Shown: positions 11,586 through 22,132 of the stretch, piece by piece | How positions within the stretch are numbered: the stretch's first letter is position 1 | How the letters are laid out: every line of letters begins with the position of its first letter | Assembly: GCA_022813625.1 (NCBI GenBank) | Contig: JAKLMB010000032.1 | Location: 372,001 to 436,000 of the forward strand | Direction of reading: 5' to 3' | DNA from: Aaosphaeria pasadenensis | Taxonomy: Eukaryota > Ascomycota > Dothideomycetes > Pleosporales | Length of the DNA: 64,000 nucleotides | Position numbers and translations under genes: made by a program | The notes under the pieces: generated by a model | The model's input: only the letters and a program-made list of their open reading frames with translations | What the model was told of the DNA's origin: nothing | The model's database searches: none

Positions 11586-12251
11586 TCACCACCTGGAACC
11601 TTTGAGTGGCCTCCACTCGTCAGTCTTCGTCCTCTTGATCCTCCTGAACTGCTCAGTCTTCTCCTCGAACCTGGGCTCGTCCCAGAAGTCATCGCCCATG
11701 ACCCTCGACCTCTCCTTCCTCTGCCAGTCGACGCCAACCCACTTCTCCTTTGTCCTGAACAGCTCGCCGGGCCAGTGCATCATCTTGCTGGAGTTGGAGC
11801 GCGAGAGGCTCGGGCGGCTGAATGTAGCCTTGACCTTCAAGCGGAACTCTCGCTCGCGGTTGCGCTCGTCATCGTCGTCGCTGTCCCTAGCCGGCGACGA
11901 AGAACGGTGCTTGTGGCTGGTGTACTTGTAGCGGTGACGGTGGTTGTGTTCGTGCAGATCCTCGTAGTCGTCGTCGCTGTCGTAGCGGCGGTGGCTGTCG
12001 TTGTGCGCGTGCTTGGACGGTGACCAGATGTTGTACTTCTCGATCTGGTTCGGTGCGCGGATTGTCAGGGCGCGAGAGGTTGTGGTTGGGTTGTTGTTGT
12101 ATGGGTAGTCGTCGAACTCGTCGTCGTCGTACATTTCGAGGCGCTGACGCTTGGAGTTCTGGCGGACGAGTGTACGGTTGAAGAGGGAATCGTCGTAGAG
12201 CGGGCGCTCACGCTCACGCTCGTGGGTGTGGTTGTAGCGAACGTAGGGCAT
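11586..12251 (-). CDS. Small highly charged protein of unknown function
   Basis: Single exon, 221 residues from the ATG at 12251. It is hydrophilic and low-complexity: repeated HERERERP, an acidic DDDEFDDYPY patch, His/Arg/Tyr-rich stretches, a Ser-rich SSSPARDSDDDDERNRERE segment and a more ordered C-terminal third rich in Trp, Lys and Arg (KMMHWPGELFRTKEKWVGVDWQ). No signal peptide or membrane segment. The combination of a conserved-looking aromatic C-terminus with a disordered N-terminus suggests a real protein, possibly nucleic-acid or protein binding, but I recognise no family. The frame is open further upstream without another ATG. It lies tail-to-tail with the Afi1-like gene. Confidence 0.6.
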   Translation of the reverse strand: MPYVRYNHTHERERERPLYDDSLFNRTLVRQNSKRQRLEMYDDDEFDDYPYNNNPTTTSRALTIRAPNQIEKYNIWSPSKHAHNDSHRRYDSDDDYEDLHEHNHRHRYKYTSHKHRSSSPARDSDDDDERNREREFRLKVKATFSRPSLSRSNSSKMMHWPGELFRTKEKWVGVDWQRKERSRVMGDDFWDEPRFEEKTEQFRRIKRTKTDEWRPLKGSRW

Positions 12252-14325
12252 CGTGAATGGTCCTGATTGGCTGTTCGCTTGTTCGATGGTTGGGAACTGG
12301 GTGAACTTGGGATTTATCGGACTATGTACGATAAACCACAAAGTGGATGTTTGTGTATTTGGGATGTGCAGTAGTTGTTATTGTTGTATGTTGATTCTGA
12401 TGGATGAGGGGAATAGGAAGAGGAACAAAGATGTCTATAGGATTTATAGAGACTGAACACCTGGTGTTTCACTTGCCTTGAGAACAGACAGACACCTTTG
12501 TCCTAAGCTTTCCATGACCCAAAAAGGCTTCGCCTCATGGGTGCATGACGTCTGAATCCAACATCACTGGTCAAAGCCACAAACTGTGGCTGGTTTGCTG
12601 TGGCTGAAGACCTGTGATTGGCCACGGTCGCATCCGATGCCTGAAAGGGAAGGGCGGGATGCCTTAAGATGGCACTGAAGGGTGACAAACCCATGAGGCT
12701 GTGAAAGCGCTTCTGCTCGCCGGTGATATCACGACCTTGTGACAAACCGGCGGGGTCATGAAGGACGGTTCATGCAAGCTGAAAGTCTGCCGCCACTACA
12801 AGGCAATGATGGTAGAATGACTGGATACGAGAGCTTTCGGCCCCTTGATGCACACCACTCGGCTTCGCAAGCGCGAATCGCCCGCAATGCAGGTACACAG
12901 TCAAGGAACAGAGAGTTGATGCCTTCGCGGATGTGCATCTTTTCTTTCAAAGATGGCTGCGACCGCGCCGGTCAAGTGCAAATTTTTCGCTGTTGTCTCA
13001 CACAACTATGGTGGGTGACGAGGCCTGGAATCATGTGCCTCAGTTACCGCCCGCCGTCAAAAACTATTCTCGCTCCTGACCCATGTGCCAGGCCCACAAG
13101 GAGGAGTCAACTGTAGTGTAGTGTAGGTAGAAGGGCGCGATGAAAGGCGCAACAAGCTTCTCGGGAACACAAAGTCTGTTCATCGACTCTCAAAAGAGCG
13201 TGTAAGGTGTTGGGCTGTCAGGTTTTCTCCCCGCTAGACTTGACATTCTGGGTGCCAGGCAGTTGATTACGGACGCGCGCCTTTCGAGGTATAATTTCTT
13301 GGACTTCCCATGAGAGGGTGATCAACGATAGGCATCCTTCAACAAATTTGATTGTGGAGGCTGTGATGTTTGTCGGTATATTGGTATTGCTTTGTCAACC
13401 TGAAACATCTTCGCAAACAAACATTCAGGCCTCCGCACTCTAGTTTGCCACATTAGAGGTAAGAAAGAGGCAAGAATGGATGTCACTCATTCTGCCTTGT
13501 CCAGATCATGTTGCGCAAGTGTAACTGTTCAACCAGAGGAGGATGTTGACACATTAGCCTTGACGTTGTGGAACACGTGGATCGCAGAAGAGCGTACGTC
13601 GCTGGTGCAACTTGTGGAAAAGAAAAGGCAGAGAGGTGACTTGAACAATGATTGAAGGGAACTGCGCGGACAAGGAGACGAGAACTGGAATACTTGAGCC
13701 TCTTCACTACTGTTTCTTGTGCATTAAGGGAAACTGCCTTCCGATCTCAACTGAACTGACTCAAGTTGAACTACTCGGGGCTTGTCAATTAGATATAAGC
13801 TTCTCGGCTCCGACGTTTCGATGTGATGATTTTGAGAATTGTCAACGTACTGGGCATCGAAAGCCCAGTATATTGTAGGTACCACCTAGTGTCTTTTTCG
13901 ACACCTACGGTAGTTATGCCTGCACATCCGGGTGCATAATGGAATTGCGTTCGGGTAGCGGAGCGTACCAACCAGAGAAGTTTGTATCATGTCACACCTA
14001 GGCGGACCACGACAGACCTTGTACACAGTAGACAGATTCTTGGTTTCATCTTGGTGAGGGGTTAGGAGGTGGAGAGTTGATGGAAAGGGTAATGCGTGCG
14101 AAACTTCAGGTGCAAGGCATGGCACTAGACATGCCTCGGCTTCGACTCGTCTCACGGTGACCTGATTGGAGATTCATAACTCTCTCTCCTCTCCACTCTC
14201 CCATCAGACATCTCCTCATTTAATTGATTCAGGACAAAAGACTTCATCTGTCTGTTGCAAAGACTTGAATCGTTGGTACTCGATTTGATCCGTACCCACC
14301 GGATCTGCGTATATCCTCAGTAGAA
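12252..14325. other. Intergenic, about 2 kb
   Basis: Divergent upstream regions of the charged protein and the Fat1-like gene. Small frames such as 12739-13116 lack codon bias, domains or splice support. No RNA gene or mobile element recognised. Confidence 0.5.
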
Positions 14326-16453
14326 ATGCAATGTAAGTTTATCGTGTCAGCCACTTTACCCCAACTATATCCCCACAAACCCATCTTTTGTGGGTCTCAG
14401 CCTTATCCAGCATTTGCAAGACTTACTCCGTCGCAATGTCGCCGCAATCCAGCTGTGTTAGATTTGGATTAGGGCTCAAAACAATTGCTGATACCACCTC
14501 CTAGCTCTACCCTACGCTATCCCAGCTGCTGCTGCTGGATTGGCCTATCTCAATGCGCGCCATGCACTGAGATATGACTGGAATATTATCTCTAATCTGA
14601 CTGCTATGAACATAGCTGGCTTTTTCCATGAACGTCGGGGCAATCTCAATCTCTTCTATGTGCTCGAGAAGCATGCACAATCCAGTCGAGGAAACCATCC
14701 TTGGCTGATTTTCAACGGACGTAGTTGGACATATAGAGAGGGATACGATGTTGTCCTCAAATATGGAACTTGGTTCAAGAGCAAGGATGTACAAAGTGAG
14801 GAAATCGTCGCTATGGATTTCGTCAATTCGGATACGTTCATATGGGTTTGGTTCGGCCTCTGGAGCATTGGTGCCAAACCGGCATTTATCAACTACAATC
14901 TTACCGAAGCACCACTCATCCATACCATCAAAACATCGAATGCGAGACTCGTCCTGGTGGATGAGAACGGACAGGGCAAATTCTCACAGGAGATATTGGA
15001 AGCCCACGGTTTTGAATCCCGGCCAGCCGAAGTGTCCGATCTCCACGGCAGTCCGGCCAAGTACTCTTATCAGCCCGAGGGTTCCCAAGAACGCGAGATC
15101 GAAATCATATCATTCGACAAGAATCTGGGTGACCACATTCTTTCTCTTGAGCCTATCCGGCAACCGGACTCCGAGCGTGGAGACCAGAAAAGAAAGAACA
15201 TGGCCATGTTGATCTACACATCTGGAACCACCGGGCTGCCCAAACCAGCTGTCATGGCGTGGGGCAAGGCAAACCTCGGTGCAAGATTTGTTGCAGGCTT
15301 CATTCCCCTGAAGAAAACGGACATCATGTACACGTCCATGCCTCTGTATCATTCATCTGCGGCCGTGCTTTGCGTATGTGCGTCACTGCAAGCAGGCAGT
15401 ACCGTAGCACTTGGTACAAAGTTCAGTCATAAGAAGTTCTGGCCAGAAGTCCGCGATTCCAAGGCGACAATCATCCAGTATGTTGGCGAAACCTTGCGCT
15501 ACCTGCTCTCTGCGCCAAAGAGTATCCACGACAATGATCATAACGTGCGCCTCGCATTCGGCAATGGTCTGCGCCCAGACGTCTGGGAGCCATTCAAGGA
15601 GAGGTTCGGAGTTGAAACGGTCTTGGAGATTTACGCTGCTACCGAAAGCCCAAGCGGATTTTGGAATAAATCTTCGAATACGTTTAGCTCTGGTGCTATA
15701 GGGCGCAATGGAACGGTTGCTGCTCTGCTCATGGGGGCAAGCCTTGCGCTTGTAAGGATGGATCCGAATGCAGAGACTCCAGAGCCCTTGCGAGACCCAG
15801 ACACGGGCCTTTGTCAACTTGCAGATAATGACGAGCCCGGCGAACTGATGTACAAGCTGGACCCAGCCGACATTTCTCAAAAGTTCCAAGGTTACTACGG
15901 CAATGATAAAGCGACAAACTCGAAGATCGCGAGAGACATTAGAGTGAAGGGAGATGCGTACTTCCGGACCGGTGACCTGCTCAGACGGGATGCGGAGAAC
16001 AGATGGTGGTGGGTCGACCGTTTGGGGGACACTTTCCGCTGGAAGTCAGAGAACGTTAGTACCGCTGAGGTTGCAGGCATCGTGGGAACTCACGGTGCAA
16101 TTGACGAAGCGAATGTATACGGAGTTCTTGTACCCCGACATGACGGACGCGCAGGCTGCGCGGCTGTTGTGATCAAAGATGGCATCCCCAGCCCTGATAC
16201 TATGCGAAGCCTAGCAGAACATGTGAAAAAGTCACTGCCTTCTTTCGCGGTGCCGCTATTCATTAGAGTCACCAAGGCGATGCATACAACCGGTACCAAC
16301 AAGCAGCAAAAACATCTTTTCCTGAAGGATGGTATTGATGTGGATGCTATTGCTGGAACTGGTGATTCCCTGTACTGGCTGAGAGATGGATCGTATGTAC
16401 CGTTCACGCCAAACGACCTCGAAAGCATTCAAGGAGGTGGAGTTAAGTTGTGA
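14326..16453 (+). CDS. FAT1: Fat1-like long/very-long-chain fatty acid transporter and acyl-CoA synthetase
   Basis: Exon 1 is only 7 nt (14326-14332, ATGCAAT) followed by a 172-bp intron (14333-14504) and exon 2 (14505-16453); 651 residues. The start restores the hydrophobic N-terminus MQSLPYAIPAAAAGLAYLNA, typical of Fat1 and the SLC27 family, where it anchors the protein in the membrane. The AMP-binding P-loop IYTSGTTGLPKPA lies near residues 239-251, and the VLACS signature YFRTGDLL followed by RLGDTFRWKSENVSTAEV lies in the C-terminal third. Members import fatty acids and couple them to CoA using ATP at the plasma membrane, ER or lipid droplets. Substrate chain length cannot be read from sequence. 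It is first of a run of plus-strand genes but shares no evident pathway with them. Confidence 0.92.
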
Positions 16454-16969
16454 TCTAGCAAATTCTCGATGTGTATAGTTTGTTGCATGATAGCGTGCTA
16501 TCCAATCGTTGGGCGTTTGGCGCTGCTACGCCGTTTTCTTGGATCCATCCATCTTTATCGCGTACCCTTGGAGAATGTCGGAGTTAACGGTGCAGTTTGG
16601 AATTTGCCGATTCGGAGGAGCTCAAGGTAAGGCAGCAATGTGTTTCAGCCAGAGCGTAATACTGAATTTGATGGATCGCACATGGAAATGTGCTGGATGT
16701 TGTACTTGTACTGGCTCGGATGCGAACGCGAGAGCCGACATGTCCACCTGCAAGTACGGTGTGTTGTGTGTACATAGTCTTTGCTCGTACTCGGGATAAG
16801 GCTGAAAATCTCACGAATGAGCGAAACCCCTTCTTTTAATGTACAAGTAGGCACCCAAACTTAAGCGCAAGGATTTTTTGTGCGAAGCATTCCTTGTTGA
16901 TGCTTAGTTGCACTCTGGAGTAAGCCACATGGTGCCCAATGTTGACGATTTACAAGGTATCTCACACGA

Positions 16970-16978
16970 TACTCCGTA
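16970..16978 (-). repeat. TACGGAGTA 9-mer (as TACTCCGTA)
   Basis: One of ten copies in this window, all between genes. About 435 bp upstream of the monocarboxylate-type carrier start. Confidence 0.7.
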
Positions 16979-17239
16979 CAGGAGATGTTGAAGGTTGCCC
17001 GTTGCTCGGCTCGCGCTTTCAAAAACGCCGACCAGGCCGTGCTCTAGGCTGAACGTCCACGATCTTGCATCGCCGTCGAATCATTTGCTTTCGCTTAACC
17101 TACTTGTAAGATGGGATCAAGGCGAAGTGACTATTTATGTGCGAAAGGGGTCCTCGCAGACAATCGGTGTATTCGTGTCGCACAATGTTAACGCCGAAGA
17201 CATCAGGATCGTATTGAGAAGGGCGTTTCGTACACAGTT

Positions 17240-17246
17240 TATATAA
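17240..17246 (+). promoter_or_regulatory. TATA box
   Basis: TATATAA followed by G, 160 bp upstream of the ATG of the monocarboxylate-type MFS gene. Position and sequence fit a core promoter with a 5' UTR of roughly 100-130 nt; the start of transcription is not known. Confidence 0.5.
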
Positions 17247-17405
17247 GAACCAGAACATGCCCCCCTAGCAGAATCAGATAAGAGTTCGACAATCATAATA
17301 TTATCTCAGGTCAGGTCTTCGACTTGAATTGTAATCTTTTACAGCTTCCCTCCTTTGCGTTTCATTTCACTTGTTTTCCCCACCCTGCGTCACTCCCCGC
17401 CGACC

Positions 17406-18888
17406 ATGGCAAACCCTACGAGCTCTGCGCCGTCCTTCGAGGACTCGATACAATATAAGGCAGGGAGCGAAATGGAACAAAGCGATTTGGAACAACAGGT
17501 GGCCATGCCGGAGAAGAATGGAGATTTAGAGGAGAAGCCGGCACCGGAAGTCATCAGCCCATATCATCCCAGTCAATTCCCTGATGGGGGCCGCGCCGCA
17601 TGGCTTTGCCTTCTAGGAGTATGTTTATTCATTGGACACTATACCATGAATTACTCGCTAACTTGCACCGTAGTCCTTTTGCTGCTTGTTCTGTTCATTC
17701 GGATGGATCAACTGCGTGGGCGTCTGGCAAAACTACTACCAGACTCACCAACTTCGCGAATACTCCCCCAGCACCGTCGCCTGGATATCCTCGTGCGAGA
17801 TCTTCGTCATGTTCGTTCCCGGTCCGATCGTTGGTTTCGTCTTCGACAACTATGGTCCTAAGCCATTACTCTTTTTCGGGACTTTCTTCCACGTTTTGGG
17901 AATCATGATGACAAGCCTTTGCACAGAGTACTGGCAGTTCATTTTGGCCCAGGGAATCTGCTCTCCTTTAGGACTCAACTGTATCTTCAATGCTGGAACT
18001 AATACCATCACCACTTGGTTCTTCAAAAAGAGGGGTGCAGCGTTCGGCATGATGGCTGCTGGGTCGGGATTGGGTGGCATCATCTTCCCAATTATGGTTT
18101 CTCATCTGATTCCAAAAGTGGGTTTTGGCTGGGCCATGAGAATTTGCGCTTTCTTGATCCTTGGTCTGCTCATTATCGCCATTCTGACTGTCACGTCCCG
18201 TCTTCCACCAAGACCTCGAGCGTTTGAACTGAGAGTTTTCGCGGAACCCTTCAAAGACCTCCGTTTCATCCTAATCGCGGTCTCATCTTTCTTCTTCTTC
18301 CTTGGACTGTTCATTCCCATCAACTTCATCGAGGTGCAAGCTATGGCAAATGGAATGTCGTCCTATCTGGCTAGCTACCTCCTGGCCGTGCTCAACGCTG
18401 GAAGGTATGTACATCCTTGCTTGATGCTTGATGATTTGTTTCGCTAACCTGACTTCAGTATCTTTGGTCGAATCATTCCAGGTATACTTGCAGACAAATT
18501 CGGCCGCTTCAACATGCAACTCATCATGTCCTTCTTCGCCTCCATTATCGTTCTGGCACTTGCCCTTCCCGCTTCGTCCAACGCCGCGTTCATCGTATTC
18601 GCTGCCCTTTATGGCTTCGCATCTGGTGCCTACGTCTCACTCGCCCCCGCCCAAATGGCACACATCTCCAAGGTAGAAGAGATCGGTATTCGCCTTGGCG
18701 TGATGTTCTCCTGTGTGTCCTTCGCTGGATTGGCTGGTGCTCCCATCGCAGGAGCGATCCTGGCCGCTGACAATGGGAGCTTCACTGGCTTGAACGTTTT
18801 TGCCGGAGTAATGCTGATAACTGGCGCTATTCTCTTCACTTTCACCAGAATGTATCTTGCAAACTGGAAGGTGATAGTGAGGATCTAA
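17406..18888 (+). CDS. MFS transporter, monocarboxylate (MCT/SLC16)-like
   Basis: Exons 17406-17618, 17674-18404, 18459-18888; introns of 55 and 54 bp; 457 residues. The start ATG has a strong GACCATGG context. A 60-residue hydrophilic, acidic N-terminus leads to the MCT family signature DGGRAAW immediately before the first membrane helix (LLGSFCCLFCSFGWINCVGV), with intron 1 falling inside that helix. About 12 hydrophobic helices follow, including a helix-2 region with VPGPIVGFVFDNYG and a helix-4/5 region rich in Gly (AAGSGLGGIIFP), and a short C-terminus. The family in fungi carries monocarboxylates or other small organic molecules across the plasma membrane; many members are unassigned. 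The substrate is not predictable here. Confidence 0.9.
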
Positions 18889-20124
18889 AAGTTTTCCTTC
18901 TTCTCCCAAGATCTTTTCTTTTTGTTAGGTAGATTCTCACCTCTTTAGTCTTTGTAATATACATACTTATTAAACCTAGCAATGCAGCTTCTTGATGATC
19001 GCTGCCTCTGGCCGCCGCTTGTAACCCACGTGCCCACTGCAGCCCTTCGGCTGACAATGATGTGTCTCGTCCTAGCAGACGTCTTCCCAGCGTCATTGTA
19101 TCCAACGTTGTTGCCCACAAATCTCCTTGTGCCTGAAGAATGTGGCACCCGCTTTGCAACCTTCGATCAAGGGCTGAGCGTCTTCGCCATTAGGGCAAGA
19201 TTTGACTATGGCTGCAACCGCCTCATTCCTAGCAGCAGTTCACAGCATCAAAATCGGCATTACCACCATGGGCATGGTTCTCCTAAGCTCTATTCATCAT
19301 GCAATAAATTCCTTGAATCTTAACACCACACGATGGAGTGATCGACGCATACACCTGAGTAAGAGACTTCAACGGCAAGCAATAATGGTAATTGACAGAC
19401 TTTGGGTCTCACACCTCAATGAATGTTTGAGTTCGAGCAAGAACAAGAACAAGAACAAGGTTCGGCAACTTTACGTAGCGGTTGCCCTCTACCATCGCAA
19501 CCCTAAATACAAAGGAAACTGCCAGCTTGTGACACTGACCAATTTGCACATTCTCATCGACCGTACTAGAACGACGAGCTACTCGACGATGAAGAGCTTG
19601 ACCAATGATTGCCCAGAGTAGGCGCTGAATAGATTATTAGCGATGCTCCTTGGATGGAAAAAAGCAAAACCCACCTCGTCGGAATTCCCACTTGATCCGA
19701 AGCCGTTCTGCGCATGGTCTAGCAGCCTCGTTCGGAGGTCAGGACGGGCTGCGAAGTGAATCGTTTTTTCTGTTCCATCGGTGGTTTTTACGACCAGTAT
19801 CGCGTGGCCATTGTTGTGGATGGTTACTGCGTACCTATCCAGGTATGGTTTTTGGCAAGTCCCGGACTGTGTATACCCTTCGTTGATGAACCCCAAAACG
19901 CAAACGCGCATACCTTGGCATGCTGTGCCACCGTTGGCGATGCGATGCGATTGTTTGTCAACTTCGCTCAAAGACGCCGCTCTTTCCGCCATGAAATTTT
20001 TCTCATCATCCTTTCGCGATCATCCAGCTGACTCTCAATAGCCTCATGCCTCAACCCTGAGTCCTTGCGCACTATTGCTTTCATTCAATACGCTCCTCCA
20101 GCCGACGGTATCTCTTCACAGACC
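18889..20124. other. Intergenic, about 1.2 kb
   Basis: Holds an (AAGAAC)n-type hexanucleotide run at 19435-19459. On the minus strand an ATG at 19992 opens a 137-codon frame, or 177 codons if a possible intron 19625-19674 is removed; I recognise no family and treat it as unproven. A four-codon upstream ORF (20046-20060) precedes the phosphatase start. Confidence 0.4.
19435..19459. repeat. Hexanucleotide tandem repeat (AAGAAC-type)
   Basis: About four copies of CAAGAA/AAGAAC in a row. A short microsatellite. Confidence 0.7.
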
Positions 20125-21324
20125 ATGCAATCCCCGTCTTCCCCTCTCGCCACCACTGGACCAAGGGCGAAGAAGGACGCCGGGGTTTCCAGCAACGTAC
20201 CAAACGGAACTTCGCTCCGTGATGGCGTAAAGAACCACGATCCCTCGACCCACGAAGGCCCTCGACGCGACTCGGGTACTATCGAGGATGGCTCATTGAA
20301 TGCAATCGTGGCTGCCGCTGAACTTATTGAAAAAAATTCGGCTGACGATAGTGGCCAACGCTCGTCGTCCAGTAGAAATGGCACTGCCCTGAAGCGGAAG
20401 CTATCTTCGTATGAACCGGAAGACTTGCAGGAACAGTCCAGCGACCAAATTCTTACCAAGGAAGAACTAGGACTTTGGTTGACGGACCTCATCCAAAGTG
20501 CAAGGGAGCTTACCAATCGGCCACACGGCAGCACTCTCACAATGAGTCCTAGTCTTCACAAGACAAAACAAACTACCAGGAAGAGGTTTCCTGATCACGG
20601 GATGAGAGAAATTCTCCCTGGCCTAGTTCTTGGAGACATGCCAGCCTCAATATGCCCAGAAATGCTCCGAGAATATCATATCAATAGTATCGTTTCGCTC
20701 TGCCATGAGCAACGTGGTTGGAGATCAGCAATGATAAGAGCAGAGAAGCCACCTGACCGTAATATATTTATCCAATGTCAAAACTCATTGACTCTGGACC
20801 TCCTGGTTTACATGAGCGATATCTGCGACTTTATCGATCAAATGGCCCCTCCAGCCTTGCAGCTATCCCCCTGTCCATTTTTTTCCGCTCTACCGCCCTC
20901 ACATTCGATACTAGTGCATTGTGAAGCTGGACGATCGCGTTCGCCATGCATCATTCTTGCTTATCTCATGCGAAAGTACTCCATGAGTTACAAAGATGCT
21001 GTAGGATTTACCGAAATAAAGCAAAAAGTTGAGCCAGAAAATCCCAACCTTGTGCGACAACTTCAAATCTGGGAGGAGGTCGGATACAACGTATGGGAGG
21101 ATGAGAAGAGAACGATCCCCAAAGCGCCGTATCAAGAATATCTAGATGATCGAGCGCGCTTACTGAACGGGGAACCGGACCTAGACGCAGTTAGAAATGC
21201 CTTGAACGCTCGGCATTCGCCCTATCCGATCGGGCCAAAGTTTGAGCCACCATATTGCTGCAAAATGGACTACGATTGCTCCTGCAAAAAGTTACGAAGA
21301 CGCCTAATGGTAGGCAGGACATAA
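20125..21324 (+). CDS. Dual-specificity phosphatase-like protein
   Basis: Single exon, 399 residues from the ATG at 20125; the frame is open upstream but lacks another ATG. The first ~180 residues are disordered and polar. The phosphatase domain (about 185-345) begins MREILPGLVLGDMPAS and carries the P-loop HCEAGRSRSPCI with Cys266 and Arg272 in the Cys-X5-Arg arrangement, followed by a helix YLMRKYSMSYKDAV and a VEPENPNLVRQLQ segment typical of dual-specificity phosphatases. The general-acid Asp seems to be Asn220 when spaced from the conserved DFI, so activity may be altered. The C-terminus has a Cys cluster (YCCKMDYDCSCKK) that could bind metal. Likely cytosolic or nuclear signalling; the substrate is unknown. 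Confidence 0.82.
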   Translation: MQSPSSPLATTGPRAKKDAGVSSNVPNGTSLRDGVKNHDPSTHEGPRRDSGTIEDGSLNAIVAAAELIEKNSADDSGQRSSSSRNGTALKRKLSSYEPEDLQEQSSDQILTKEELGLWLTDLIQSARELTNRPHGSTLTMSPSLHKTKQTTRKRFPDHGMREILPGLVLGDMPASICPEMLREYHINSIVSLCHEQRGWRSAMIRAEKPPDRNIFIQCQNSLTLDLLVYMSDICDFIDQMAPPALQLSPCPFFSALPPSHSILVHCEAGRSRSPCIILAYLMRKYSMSYKDAVGFTEIKQKVEPENPNLVRQLQIWEEVGYNVWEDEKRTIPKAPYQEYLDDRARLLNGEPDLDAVRNALNARHSPYPIGPKFEPPYCCKMDYDCSCKKLRRRLMVGRT

Positions 21325-22132
21325 CGTCCCAATCCTTTCTCCCGTCACTGTTGTAAATTGCTGCGGTGACTTCTGCTAGAAGCTGCCCCATCACTCGTCC
21401 AGTGGTTGAACATTATTAGCATGGAAGGTGTTCCAGGTACCGTATCAGGTTTTGCTGTCATGTTTTGCATCATCTTAAGAAATACAACAATTATTAGGCG
21501 GATGTTTTTTTTGCTGATCTCGATGTCCTCGGTGACAAATTGCAAACAGCGCTGACCAATGTATCCCGCATCCGCCATTTCAGCGAGGAGAGTCGTGATA
21601 ACAGTCCATGCTATCTTTAGTTTAAAACAGACGCATAGCCCTACGTTTGTCTCAGCTTTCATTTTATCCCCTGTTAAATCCTCTCAAGTCTTCGCGCTAT
21701 TGGACTGCCCGAGGCCGAACCTCCTGTGTCCGGATTCGGTTAGCGTACGTTAGCTGATTCATGGTGAAAATCCGTCGTACATTGCTTCGTACATCAACTC
21801 CGCTTCAACCCACCCGTCTGAGTCCTCTCGCAGTCCTCGCGTTCCTTGGACTGACAGTTACATGGCAGGTTAAGTGACTGATTGCCAGAGTCAAGAGTAT
21901 ACAAATTCTCCTAACCAAACCACCCACACGGGACCATGACCCTACATGCCGCCTTGTAGCTTGGACAGCCAGCGACAGCACATCACTGCAACCACTGAAA
22001 AGCTTCGTGGGATCTAATGCACTTGGTACGAGCGACATACGATAATTAAAAACAATTACCCAATCGTTGTACGCTTGGAATCGTACGCAGACAAGTTGGA
22101 TCCTAGATTGGCACTTTAGGCCCATCAACACT
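21325..22132. other. Intergenic
   Basis: About 800 bp between the phosphatase-like gene and the Zn2Cys6 gene, both on the plus strand. No feature recognised. Confidence 0.5.

Larger units (their letters stand above)
16454..17405. other. Intergenic with TATA box
   Basis: Contains one TACTCCGTA motif (16970-16978) and a TATA box at 17240-17246. No gene recognised; small frames at 16509-16799 and 16995-17246 have no coding character. Confidence 0.5.
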
